A stretch of DNA of 64,000 nt from contig NZ_JAGRPF010000108.1 of the NCBI RefSeq assembly GCF_020439865.1, positions 45,969-109,968 of the forward strand, written 5' to 3'. Source of the stretch: Prosthecobacter sp. (GTDB lineage Bacteria; Verrucomicrobiota; Verrucomicrobiia; Verrucomicrobiales; Verrucomicrobiaceae). Position 1 is the stretch's first letter. Each line of letters begins with the position of its first letter. The translations under genes and the position numbers were made by a program. Positions 26,164 through 34,534 of the stretch are shown piece after piece. Below the pieces are notes generated by a model that saw nothing but the letters and a program-made list of their open reading frames with translations, was not told where the DNA came from and ran no database searches.

Positions 26164-27782
26164 GGAGCGGAGGGAAGGAAGTAGGACTCGAGCCAGGCAT
26201 CCCGTGGCAGAAAGGTGGCGAAGGCGGGGCCGCTGTTGGTGGCGGCGGGCACACTGGGATCGCTGTCGCTGGAGAACACCAGACGGCTGGGATTGATGCC
26301 GCCCGCGGCACGGCGCTTGACGGTCCAGTTGGTCATGACACCACCGATCCAGCGGATGCTTTGAGTCATTGACTGGGGCATGTTGAACATGATGCTCTGG
26401 TACTCGTTTACTAGGACGCAGCGCCAGCGGAACTCGGTGCCGCTGATCGGATTGTTGACCCAGGAGAACTCGACGGGTCGTCCGTTGTCATCCTGGAAGG
26501 CAAGCACATGGCGGCGGTTGTTTTCACGTTCGAAGCGAACGTCACGCACCCAACGCCCCTTGGGGCCGTTCGGCATGACGGTGATGATGACCGGCTTCAA
26601 GGAGGCCGCATTGTTGAAGGCGGTGGCATTGCTCTGCCCGACAAAAATGATCTGATCGACCACGCCGTATATGCGCATGTTTTTGAGATACGAACTGTCG
26701 AGCTTTATGAAGAGCACCTTGAGCTTGTCATCGTATCCTGAAGGCCAGCCGGGGGGCGTGTAGGTCGGGGTCTTCTGCTCCGCGATCCAGTAGGCTTCGG
26801 TGCCTGAATTGAAGACGCCTGAAACGTCGATGGTGATGGTGCCAGTGCGTCCGGCGGCGGCTTCACGATCTTGAAAGTGCCAGAGCGAGTTGTCAGGGTT
26901 TTCGTCATTGCGCACGACGTTGAGGTAGCCCTGATGCTTGAGATCACCGCCGCCGCTGATGGGGCCGGTGGTGCTGGGGACCACGGGCATGTTTGAAGGC
27001 AGGAGGTTCTTGCCATTCAGATCAGTGCCATAAACAGGGTAGGGAATGGAGGGCGGCTCCACCGCGGCATGAGATTGAATATAGAGGGACTTGGTGAGAA
27101 ACGGCAGTTGCAACGGACTGGGGGTGCTTTTGACAAACAGGGACGGCGGGTGTCTCAGGACGGTGCGGCCTTCGACGGTCCAGTGCGCATGATGTCCGGC
27201 ACCACCGGAGCTGGCGTTGTTATAGACATCGAGCTCGGTGACGACGCCGTCGGGTTTGCGATAGACGCAGAACACGTCGCCATTGAGCACGGGTGGCATG
27301 GTCTTCAAAAACTGCCATGACTTGTAGTCGTCAATGTTGCCGGCAATGTCGGCGGACGGACGCGCAAGCTGTTCCACGGTGATGTAGGATGCGCCCGGAC
27401 GCAGTCCGGTGTGGTTGTAGGGGAACACGGTGCTCATGCCGCCGGCCGTGCTAGAGGAGGTGTACACGTTGAGGTTGTCCCAGCCGTTCACGGTGTTGAA
27501 GCTGCCGATGTCAGCCCCGAGCGTGGTGTTCTGCCCGGCCGTCATATTGTCATCGCGTTCGAACGCGTTTTGGGTGACGCATTGCCATCCGAGCAGCCGC
27601 GAACTCTCCACACCGATGCGCCGTCTGCACACGTCCTCCAGATAGCTGACCTGCACGGCACGCGTGCTCATAAGAGTCACCCAAGACGACAAAAAGATGC
27701 CGCTCACGATCATAAGCATCAGCGCCGCCGCCATGAGTGCGCCGCGTGAGCTTGGAGAACGATGGTGACGAGAGATCCGCAT
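26160..27782 (-). CDS. PilX-like pilus assembly protein
   Basis: 540 residues. The N-terminus (SSRGALMAAALMLMIVSGIFLSSW) has the PilX/minor-pilin-like RG-A-hydrophobic pattern without a canonical Glu+5, followed by a long beta-rich domain. A long in-frame extension to 28040 is antisense-like and overlaps the upstream prepilin, so the ATG at 27782 is used. Genes of this size in the cassette can act as assembly or tip proteins (cf. Verru_Chthon cassette protein A), which is inference. It overlaps the downstream PilV-like gene by four bases. Confidence 0.75.
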   Translation of the reverse strand: MRISRHHRSPSSRGALMAAALMLMIVSGIFLSSWVTLMSTRAVQVSYLEDVCRRRIGVESSRLLGWQCVTQNAFERDDNMTAGQNTTLGADIGSFNTVNGWDNLNVYTSSSTAGGMSTVFPYNHTGLRPGASYITVEQLARPSADIAGNIDDYKSWQFLKTMPPVLNGDVFCVYRKPDGVVTELDVYNNASSGGAGHHAHWTVEGRTVLRHPPSLFVKSTPSPLQLPFLTKSLYIQSHAAVEPPSIPYPVYGTDLNGKNLLPSNMPVVPSTTGPISGGGDLKHQGYLNVVRNDENPDNSLWHFQDREAAAGRTGTITIDVSGVFNSGTEAYWIAEQKTPTYTPPGWPSGYDDKLKVLFIKLDSSYLKNMRIYGVVDQIIFVGQSNATAFNNAASLKPVIITVMPNGPKGRWVRDVRFERENNRRHVLAFQDDNGRPVEFSWVNNPISGTEFRWRCVLVNEYQSIMFNMPQSMTQSIRWIGGVMTNWTVKRRAAGGINPSRLVFSSDSDPSVPAATNSGPAFATFLPRDAWLESYFLPSAP

Positions 27783-27792
27783 GGCTGGGAGA

Positions 27793-28776
27793 TCAAAGGG
27801 CAGGGAACATCGGGACGGTGAACATGAATGAGGTGCGCCCGGCCATCTGATTGTAGGCCTGGCGTGGATCGCTGGAGGGAAGCGTGTTCGCCACGGCGCC
27901 GAGATGACGCGCCGAGGGGTCAGGCCACCAGATGAAGTAGAAGGGCCGTTCCGAGGCGCGTTTGAACCGTTCGATGGTGGCGGGCGTCTCCCGAAGCGCG
28001 AGGCGTTCGGAACGCTCGAACGTGATGAACAGCGGGGCAAAGCCGTCGCTGCTCCACTGTGTCGAATTCGTGGGGTTCATCACGGATGGAGGGAAGAAGA
28101 CATCGTAACCGCCTATGAAGGCCAGAGTTGATGGCGTGGTGGAGCCGGAGGCATCTGCGTAACGCTTCACCGATGCATAGATGCCGTTTGGCTCGCTCTT
28201 CGCAGTGAAACGCACCAGATCGATATCATAGATGGCGTTGACCTTGAGATACCCGGCGTACTTGCTGTAGCCCAGGATGAAGATGCTGGCATTTTGCGGC
28301 ACCGTCGTGCCGTCATTGAGCGGATTGCGATAGTCGCGATAGAGCGAGCTCGAAACGCCCGCATTCGCGATGATATGCGTCCGAAACTTCTGCGGAGTGT
28401 CGAGTTCGTCGTGCAGTGTCGGATTGTAGGGAATCGTCGATGGTCTCCAGGTGTTCATGCCGTCCCGGGACAGGCAGTAAACCGCCGTGGCGCTGAGCGT
28501 GTCTGCCACAAACTGTTCACGCAGTTCCTCTGCCATAGACAAAGAACCGTATTGCGGTGCCATGGCGACGTTGGTGCTGTCGCTGAGCAGTCCATAAAAG
28601 TTCTTCATGCGAGCAAGGCCGAGCGGCACGGTGACGGTCGAGGAAACGCTCGGCTGGCTCTTCACGATCGTGCCGTATGAGACGACGGCTCCACCCAGAA
28701 TCACGGCGGAAAGCGCGAGCACCAGCAGGAGTTCCACGGAGGTGAAGCCCCCTGGCTGATGGACGCGACGGTTCAT
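27793..28776 (-). CDS. Prepilin-like protein (PilW/GspJ-like)
   Basis: 327 residues. Class III signal PGGFTSVELLLVLALSAVI: cleavage at Gly10|Phe11, with Glu15 at +5. A hydrophobic helix is followed by a large beta-rich domain of about 290 residues ending FMFTVPMFPAL. Minor pilins of this kind start pilus assembly or cap the pseudopilus. It overlaps the PilP-like gene by four bases upstream and precedes the PilX-like gene after 10 bases. Confidence 0.85.
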   Translation of the reverse strand: MNRRVHQPGGFTSVELLLVLALSAVILGGAVVSYGTIVKSQPSVSSTVTVPLGLARMKNFYGLLSDSTNVAMAPQYGSLSMAEELREQFVADTLSATAVYCLSRDGMNTWRPSTIPYNPTLHDELDTPQKFRTHIIANAGVSSSLYRDYRNPLNDGTTVPQNASIFILGYSKYAGYLKVNAIYDIDLVRFTAKSEPNGIYASVKRYADASGSTTPSTLAFIGGYDVFFPPSVMNPTNSTQWSSDGFAPLFITFERSERLALRETPATIERFKRASERPFYFIWWPDPSARHLGAVANTLPSSDPRQAYNQMAGRTSFMFTVPMFPAL

Positions 28777-29624
28777 TTGGGCGCAGGCGTTGGATTGCCA
28801 AAGAGCATGCGTACCACGGACTCAACCGCAGGAGAGGAGGGGGGCTGAGTCTGTGCCGTAGCCTGTGCGGGTATTTCCGCCGGCTTCTTTTGAGCGGCTG
28901 CCTGCGGTGGCTGGGATGTGGCAACCATTTCTTTCTCCACTGATCGTGGGGCAAAGGGTGATGCAGGATCGTCTGCAACAAATTCAGCTTTTGGCGTTGC
29001 TGGTGGGGTGGAGACAGTGGCTGGCGGAGTATCCTCAGGACGGTCCATGAAATTGCGACGGGGGAAGTCCATCGTGGCGTTCACTCCATTGGAGGATGAT
29101 GGATCATCTTCAGTCTGACCCAGCATCTGGTAGCGCACCTTGGGTGCGATGTTGATCGGGATGATCATCAGCTTGGGCGGCAGGCCGGTTGCACGCTTTT
29201 CCTGCCAGGCGAGTTCGATGTACTCTGAGGTGATGTTTTTCACCTTCAGTTCGACCATCTGTTCAGGCAGCACCGGCGGAACGTCACCTCCTGTCTCGAG
29301 AATGATGTTTCCCAGCAGCACGCGCATGCGGCCATCCGCCATGCGCTTTGTGCCGACCACGGGCAGTTTCAGAAGTTTGTCGCGAACTCGGTTCTCCTCA
29401 GTGTCACCCGGGGCCAGGCGATTCTGCGCCTCGGACTCCGATTCGAAGGGGTTGTGTTCTTCAGGCTTTACGTTCTCGGGAGTCTTTTCTTCAGGAAGAA
29501 CCAGTTGATACTGCACCCGTTGTTCGGTCTCTTCGCCTGAGACCGCTTCCTGCCCGCGCACGGCGGGTCCTGCGAAGGCGCAGATCAGGCCGGCGATCAA
29601 ATACATTCTGTGTTGGGAGTTCAT
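28773..29624 (-). CDS. PilP-like secreted alignment-complex protein
   Basis: 283 residues. Signal peptide (MNSQHRMYLIAGLICAFAGPAVRG) then a beta-rich domain (LKLPVVGTKRMADGRMRVLLG and EQMVELKVKNITSEYIEL) that fits the small beta-sandwich of PilP, which links the inner-membrane alignment complex to the secretin. The C-terminal 100 residues are Pro/Ala/Gln-rich and disordered. No recognisable lipobox, unlike Pseudomonas PilP, so attachment must differ. Function is inferred from gene order M-N-O-P. Confidence 0.6.
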   Translation of the reverse strand: MNSQHRMYLIAGLICAFAGPAVRGQEAVSGEETEQRVQYQLVLPEEKTPENVKPEEHNPFESESEAQNRLAPGDTEENRVRDKLLKLPVVGTKRMADGRMRVLLGNIILETGGDVPPVLPEQMVELKVKNITSEYIELAWQEKRATGLPPKLMIIPINIAPKVRYQMLGQTEDDPSSSNGVNATMDFPRRNFMDRPEDTPPATVSTPPATPKAEFVADDPASPFAPRSVEKEMVATSQPPQAAAQKKPAEIPAQATAQTQPPSSPAVESVVRMLFGNPTPAPK

Positions 29625-29627
29625 GGA

Positions 29628-30224
29628 TCAGGACTTTTTGGGTTTCTCCTTTTCCTTGGCCTTCTTCTTCTCTGCATCCGCAGCGGCGAGGTCGAAGATC
29701 GGGGTTTCAAACGAGACCTCCATCTTCAACTGGCGACCGGTGCTGCCGCCGGTGATCTGCACCACTTTCATGCGTGCGGTCGGCAGGCGGCGTTCGATGT
29801 CGCCAAGCCAGTTGAGCACCTTGGCGTATTCCTCCTCAATGACCATGGTTGTGAGGACAGATTTTGGGATGAGCTTGTTGCCCGCGGTCTGTTTTAGTTC
29901 GGTCTTGCGGGAACGTACGAGATTGATGCCGCGCTCGCGCAAGCTCAGTTCGATCGTTTGCTCCGCCTCCTGCTGCGTCTGCACGCGATCAAGCGCCGGG
30001 AGCCAGCCGCGCAGGAACCTGCGCACTTCTTCGGTGTCCGTTCGGAACATGGTGGTTTCGATCTCGGCCGTGGCGCGTTCAGATTCGGCCGTCGTCGCGG
30101 CCGATTCAGCATCCTCCGCCGCCGTGCGAGTGGCGGCCACCTTGTTGTGGATCATCTGCGCGGTGTAGGTCATCGCGCCGATGATCAGCAGGAGGACAAC
30201 GCAGGCGAGTTGCTTGGGGTTCAT
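29628..30224 (-). CDS. PilO/GspM-like inner-membrane protein
   Basis: 198 residues: one N-terminal transmembrane helix (LACVVLLLIIGAMTYTAQM), a coiled coil rich in Ala/Glu, and a ferredoxin-like C-terminal domain (about 90-180) as in PilO. It ends in a Lys/Glu-rich tail. It would form the alignment complex with PilN-like and PilP-like partners. Assignment rests on topology and order rather than strong sequence identity. Confidence 0.65.
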   Translation of the reverse strand: MNPKQLACVVLLLIIGAMTYTAQMIHNKVAATRTAAEDAESAATTAESERATAEIETTMFRTDTEEVRRFLRGWLPALDRVQTQQEAEQTIELSLRERGINLVRSRKTELKQTAGNKLIPKSVLTTMVIEEEYAKVLNWLGDIERRLPTARMKVVQITGGSTGRQLKMEVSFETPIFDLAAADAEKKKAKEKEKPKKS

Positions 30225-30247
30225 GGCAGGAGAGGAATTGAATTGGG

Positions 30248-30802
30248 TTAGTCTGCCTGGCGGACGAGAGTTGAGTGGTATTCGACCACATCACCGTTTT
30301 TTGTCTGTTGCGGCGAATAGGACCGGTAAAGAAGCTGGCCCAGCGCTGATTCAATGGCGGCGAGTTCGCTGGAAACCTTGGAGCCGTTCAGGTGGATCGT
30401 GAGCGCGAGGTTGGCAGGCACCTGCTCGCTGCGTTCGAGCGCCACCTGGGTGATGCGTGTTTCTGTTTGCACAGCGCGGGCGATCTTGACGGCGATGGGC
30501 TGGATGTTGCGGGCACCTTCCATCCATTGGGCGACCTTCTCCGCCTTGGTGGCTTCGGATTCGAGGTCGGACTTTTCATTCTTGAAGGAGTCGCGTTGTG
30601 CCTCGCTGGCTTTTTTACGTTCCTCGGCCTCGGTCTTCTGGGCGAGCGCCTTTTTGTAATGGAAGTAGTCCATTGTCATCACGTAGGCGCATCCGACCAG
30701 CGCCGCATAAAAGATCGCCGGGATCGCCCGAAAGGACGATGGCAGACGACGCGACGTGTCGACTCGCGGTGTCTTGAAATCGTGGCAGAGGTATTCGTTC
30801 AT
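30248..30802 (-). CDS. PilN/GspL-like inner-membrane protein
   Basis: 184 residues. A short cytoplasmic N-terminus, a transmembrane helix near residues 25-45 (IPAIFYAALVGCAYVMTM), then a coiled coil with many Lys/Glu and a ferredoxin-like domain. The topology matches PilN, which links the cytoplasmic PilM ring to PilO. ATG 30802 is preferred to a TTG at 30832 that would overlap the upstream gene. It follows the PilM-like gene by 16 bases. Confidence 0.65.
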   Translation of the reverse strand: MNEYLCHDFKTPRVDTSRRLPSSFRAIPAIFYAALVGCAYVMTMDYFHYKKALAQKTEAEERKKASEAQRDSFKNEKSDLESEATKAEKVAQWMEGARNIQPIAVKIARAVQTETRITQVALERSEQVPANLALTIHLNGSKVSSELAAIESALGQLLYRSYSPQQTKNGDVVEYHSTLVRQAD

Positions 30803-30818
30803 GGGGATATTGAATGGA

Positions 30819-31688
30819 TCAGTGTTCGCCAATGATGGTCCAGAGGAGGTCGTCCTGGGTGAGGTCGGTGGCGCCGACTTTTTCGAGATGAAGCATCAGC
30901 TCAGTGCGGAACTTGTTGTCATGCCCTTCGCCGACAAAGTACACCGGACTGCCCTGCGGAACCTTGGCGAGCAGCGGGCTGATGATTTGCAGCGCGGTTT
31001 CCACGGCTTCAGGCCCCAGGCCGCTGCGGCAGCGGATGTCGCGCCACTGGCCCTCTTGTTGCACGAGAACCGCCAGGGAACCCTCGCAGGCGGCGACAAG
31101 GACGAAGTCCGGAGGCGTGCCGCCTGAACTCGCGCGGTAGATGCTGAGAACCGCATGTTCCAGCATGGCAAACAAGCCGCAGCACACACGACCGGGTTTC
31201 AGGTTGATCGTTCGCAGCACGTCCTCGGTCACTTTGACCAGAGACTCTTCCACCGCGAGCAGCAGGCTTGCCGTGGTCTCGGGGTGGTGGCAGATGGCGT
31301 AGCGTTTACCGCGGTCGTATTTCGGTCCGAGCACGGCACGGGGATTGGTGCGCAGCAGGCTGACGCAGTTGTCACCGCGCATGAGGTTGTTCTCGAGGCT
31401 GATGATGAAACGGTGGTTCACCGAGACCGAGCACCAGCCGTTTTCCACCATGCCGCGCCATTCTTCAGAACGTTGCGGTGCGGCATCGGCGAATTCGCCC
31501 TCCTGCACGCCTCCGTCTTCAAACTTGCCACGTTTGTTGATGGAGCGCCAGCTCACCGCGCCGCGGCTGACATTAATAAGAAGAGACTTTCGGCCTTCGT
31601 AGCGTTTGCCCCAGGGGACGGCAGAGTCGTCGGGGTCGGCTTTGAAAGCGGCGAAGCTCAGGACAGATTTGATTTCATCCAACAGCAT
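30819..31688 (-). CDS. PilM-like cytoplasmic ring protein (divergent)
   Basis: 289 residues, soluble. It lies between the ATPase and the PilN-like gene, exactly where PilM stands in other systems, and its secondary-structure pattern (LLINVSRGAVSW, then GLFAMLEHAVLSIYR and DFVLVAACEGSLAVLVQQEG) could be an actin-like fold. No clear nucleotide-binding motif is recognisable, so it may be a degenerate PilM or another adaptor. It overlaps the ATPase by 14 bases upstream. Confidence 0.5.
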   Translation of the reverse strand: MLLDEIKSVLSFAAFKADPDDSAVPWGKRYEGRKSLLINVSRGAVSWRSINKRGKFEDGGVQEGEFADAAPQRSEEWRGMVENGWCSVSVNHRFIISLENNLMRGDNCVSLLRTNPRAVLGPKYDRGKRYAICHHPETTASLLLAVEESLVKVTEDVLRTINLKPGRVCCGLFAMLEHAVLSIYRASSGGTPPDFVLVAACEGSLAVLVQQEGQWRDIRCRSGLGPEAVETALQIISPLLAKVPQGSPVYFVGEGHDNKFRTELMLHLEKVGATDLTQDDLLWTIIGEH

Positions 31689-32739
31689 AAATGGAGGTCA
31701 GTTGTTCTTTGGAAAGGAAGTCATACACCTCATGTTCGGTGTAGCCGGTCTTGCGGGCGGTGGAGGGCTTCCAGCCGTCGGCCATGCGCATATTCAGACA
31801 GCGTTCAAAGCTGACCATGCCCCGGGTGAATCCAGCCTCGAGCTCCTGGTCGAGGTTCTTGAACTCGCCGCGCCGGATCATCCCGCATACGGAGTCGTAC
31901 GGCAGCAGCAGTTCGTGAATGGGGAAGCGCTTGCCGCGGTTTTCATCAAACAGCAGACGCTGGCAGAGAATGCCGCGGATGGAGTCGGCGAACGAGAGCA
32001 TGGCGTTTTCCATGCGGTCGCTGGGGATGAGCTTGAGGTAACGTTGCACCGTCTGTGCGGCGGAGGAGGTGTGCAGCGTGGCAACGACGACATGGCCGGT
32101 TTCCGCGGCCTGAAGCGCGATTTCCGCGGTCTCGCCGTCACGAATTTCTCCCACGAGAATAACGTCCGGCGCCTGACGAAGAGCTGCACGCAGTGATTTG
32201 TTGAAGTCGAGCTCGTCGGTGCCGATCTCGCGTTGTGAAACGAGAGAAGGGATGCCGGAGGGATAGACGAATTCGATCGGATCCTCGAACGTGAGCACAT
32301 GCTCCTGCCTGCGCTTGGCGCGCTCGAGGATCATGGAGGCGATGGTGGTGGACTTACCGGAACCAGTGGCACCACAGACCAGAAACAGGCCGTTCTTGGC
32401 TTCGAGGAACGCCTTGATGGCCGGAGGTGGCACCATGAGCTTGCTGATATCAGGGATGTTCTCGGGCAGCAGACGCAGCACCCAACGCGGACGTCCCCGG
32501 GTGACCATTCGGTTGACACGATAGCGCCGCGGGCCTAGCTGCAAGGCGTAGTCCACGCAACCGGGGGTGAACTCCAGAGGGCGTTCAGGCTGGTAGATGA
32601 ACGAATCGTAAAAGAGCTTTCCGTTGCGCTTGTACGTCAGCGGTTCCCACGGAGTCACATAGAAGTCGCTGACTCCGTTGTCCTTCGATAGATGAAGCAT
32701 CCGGTAGCCGAGCTGACTGCGTTCGTGAATGTCTTCCAT
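31675..32739 (-). CDS. PilT/GspE-family secretion ATPase
   Basis: 354 residues, the length of PilT. Walker A GATGSGKST (123-131), Asp-box FEDPIEF (151-157), Walker B VILVGEIRD (193-201) and the His-box GHVVVATLHT (215-224) are intact. The N-terminal PAS-like domain is short. PilT-type rather than PilB-type length and lack of an N1 domain suggest a retraction-like motor, yet it is the only ATPase in the cluster and may serve as the sole motor. It follows the fused prepilin by 12 bases and overlaps the PilM-like gene by 14. Confidence 0.95.
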   Translation of the reverse strand: MEDIHERSQLGYRMLHLSKDNGVSDFYVTPWEPLTYKRNGKLFYDSFIYQPERPLEFTPGCVDYALQLGPRRYRVNRMVTRGRPRWVLRLLPENIPDISKLMVPPPAIKAFLEAKNGLFLVCGATGSGKSTTIASMILERAKRRQEHVLTFEDPIEFVYPSGIPSLVSQREIGTDELDFNKSLRAALRQAPDVILVGEIRDGETAEIALQAAETGHVVVATLHTSSAAQTVQRYLKLIPSDRMENAMLSFADSIRGILCQRLLFDENRGKRFPIHELLLPYDSVCGMIRRGEFKNLDQELEAGFTRGMVSFERCLNMRMADGWKPSTARKTGYTEHEVYDFLSKEQLTSIYAVG

Positions 32740-32751
32740 GTTCGTTGGCTG

Positions 32752-34338
32752 TTAGTGGTTGCTGGTGAAGCGTGCGCGAAGTTCCGCCTTCGCCGTGGCG
32801 CCTTCAAAAATGAGGAACTTGCTGCCCTGCACGACGCCTGCGCCCGGATCGAGTGTGACCCATGAGAGCTCGAGGCGATATTCAACGCCGTCGATAGTGA
32901 CGCGTACGTCTGTCGTAGGGTTTTCGATTGCGACGATGTCGGCGCTGGCGAGGCGGTCGCTGGTGTTTTCGGTGCTGGTAAGACCGAGATCGATGTGTGT
33001 AGTGAAGCTCAACGAAGGTTCCGTCAGCGTCAGATTCACCGACAAGGTGACGTTGGTGGCTTCACTATTGTAAAACGTGGTGCCGTTCAGCAGCAGGAGC
33101 TCGCCAAAATCAAACCAGGTGTTTGGAGTGATGGAATCAAAGGCCGCAGGAGTGAAGCTCAGCACGTTTTCGACGCCTGCGTCGAGGTACTCACCGTTTC
33201 CCAGATCAAGTTTGGTGTTGCCATGTTTGAACGTGGATGTCCCGCTGCCGTTTTGAATGTTGGTGACGAGATTGGTGCCGCCGATGGCGTTGCCCCAGTT
33301 GCCCTCTCCAGTTCCGCTGAAGCCGCTGGTAAGCCGATAAAAGGTCTTGGTGATCGTGGAACTGGAGGAATACTCAGCGGGCCGCGTGGTTTCATTGTAC
33401 GCCTGAAGAGTCATCGCCGGTGTGAGCGGGATAGGGCCACCATGGTAGATGTCCCATGCGCCTGAATTGATGCGGTACATCATGTTTGAAGCTGCGGGCG
33501 GTGCTCCATTGCGATCGACGGTGACGGAAGATGGAAAATCCAGGAAGGCGAAGGTGCCGCCTGAAGGACTGATGGTCGGAGGGGGCAGTTTGGTGATTGT
33601 TGGAACCGGAGTGGGGCCGCCACCGCTTCCGGAGCCACCACCATTTCCACCGGTCTCGTCGGGAGGTGGTTCGCTTGTCGTGGGAGCCGCCTCGTCAGGA
33701 TTGAAGCCATCCGACGGATTAGGCGTGCCGAGGGGCTGTGGGTTGAGGTAATTGGCCGCAGGGTCGGCAACGGAAGCTCCCCAGACCCATCCTTTGGCGT
33801 TCGTGTTAAAAGTGACCGTGGATTTGGTGCGTTTTTCAGTTCCGAAGTCTGCGCCGGCGAGAGATTCATCGAGATAAAACTCCGAGACGGCAGTGCCACG
33901 TGCATTGGTCAGTTCGAACCGCTGCTTGGAACGGTTCCACGCTGCCCTCGGGCTGTTGTTGCCGTCCGGCCCCGAGGTCATCTTTGCTTGCAGGCGCACG
34001 TCCAACAGTCTGCCCGAAGCCATCCCAACGTGACGCTGCCACTCCGTTTGGGGACGGACACGCTTCATTTTGTCAAGCACCGCCTGAGGACTGGTCAGAC
34101 CTGCGACACTGCCACCATCTGCGACATACAACGCCACCATTTGGTTGAGCGTGGAGACGTCGGATTCCAGTTTGGCTGCGTGGGCGGAACTGGTGTCGTT
34201 GCCGATTAATGAGACTCCCAAAGTGACGATCACACCGATGATGGCGATCGTGATGACCAGCTCGAGCAATGAAAAGCCGACACAGCAGGAAGGCCTGTGT
34301 GAGGCAGAATCAAAGGCTCTGAAGCCGGAAGAAATCAT
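32752..34338 (-). CDS. Giant prepilin fused to a choice-of-anchor-K-like domain
   Basis: 528 residues. Class III signal VGFSLLELVITIAIIGVIV: cleavage at Gly21|Phe22, Glu26 at +5. After about 200 residues of pilin head, a Pro/Gly/Ser-rich linker (GGNGGGSGSGGG) leads to a beta-rich region whose TGEGNWGNAIGG and WFDFGELLLLNGTTF segments resemble the choice-of-anchor-K domain of secreted anchored proteins. It would display a large adhesive or binding module on a pseudopilus. It is the first gene of the minus-strand cluster and lies divergent to the secretin. Confidence 0.75.
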   Translation of the reverse strand: MISSGFRAFDSASHRPSCCVGFSLLELVITIAIIGVIVTLGVSLIGNDTSSAHAAKLESDVSTLNQMVALYVADGGSVAGLTSPQAVLDKMKRVRPQTEWQRHVGMASGRLLDVRLQAKMTSGPDGNNSPRAAWNRSKQRFELTNARGTAVSEFYLDESLAGADFGTEKRTKSTVTFNTNAKGWVWGASVADPAANYLNPQPLGTPNPSDGFNPDEAAPTTSEPPPDETGGNGGGSGSGGGPTPVPTITKLPPPTISPSGGTFAFLDFPSSVTVDRNGAPPAASNMMYRINSGAWDIYHGGPIPLTPAMTLQAYNETTRPAEYSSSSTITKTFYRLTSGFSGTGEGNWGNAIGGTNLVTNIQNGSGTSTFKHGNTKLDLGNGEYLDAGVENVLSFTPAAFDSITPNTWFDFGELLLLNGTTFYNSEATNVTLSVNLTLTEPSLSFTTHIDLGLTSTENTSDRLASADIVAIENPTTDVRVTIDGVEYRLELSWVTLDPGAGVVQGSKFLIFEGATAKAELRARFTSNH

Positions 34339-34496
34339 AACGGGTAGAGTAAATAGTCAAAAGTACCTAAATTCAAGGGAAAGATATGGAAATTATGGAA
34401 AACAGTATTTAATTAAGATATTCTGTTGGGATTTGTTTCGAATGACTTAGAATCACCATAAATTAGAAGTCACAGATCTAGAGTGTTAAATGGCAT

Positions 34497-34525
34497 TTGA
34501 TTTGTTTCGCCATAAATGTTATAAT
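34497..34525 (+). promoter_or_regulatory. Promoter for the secretin gene, near-leaderless
   Basis: TTGATT (34497-34502) and a perfect TATAAT (34520-34525) are spaced by 17 bases in an AT-rich divergent region (34339-34534). The predicted start is about 34532, only a few bases before the ATG at 34535. Confidence 0.6.
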
Positions 34526-34534
34526 TCTAATAAT

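Noticed and set aside
27783..28040. N-terminal extension of the PilX-like frame
   Set aside because: Overlaps the upstream prepilin in another frame and reads as Pro/Arg/Ser-rich; the hydrophobic start appears only after ATG 27782.
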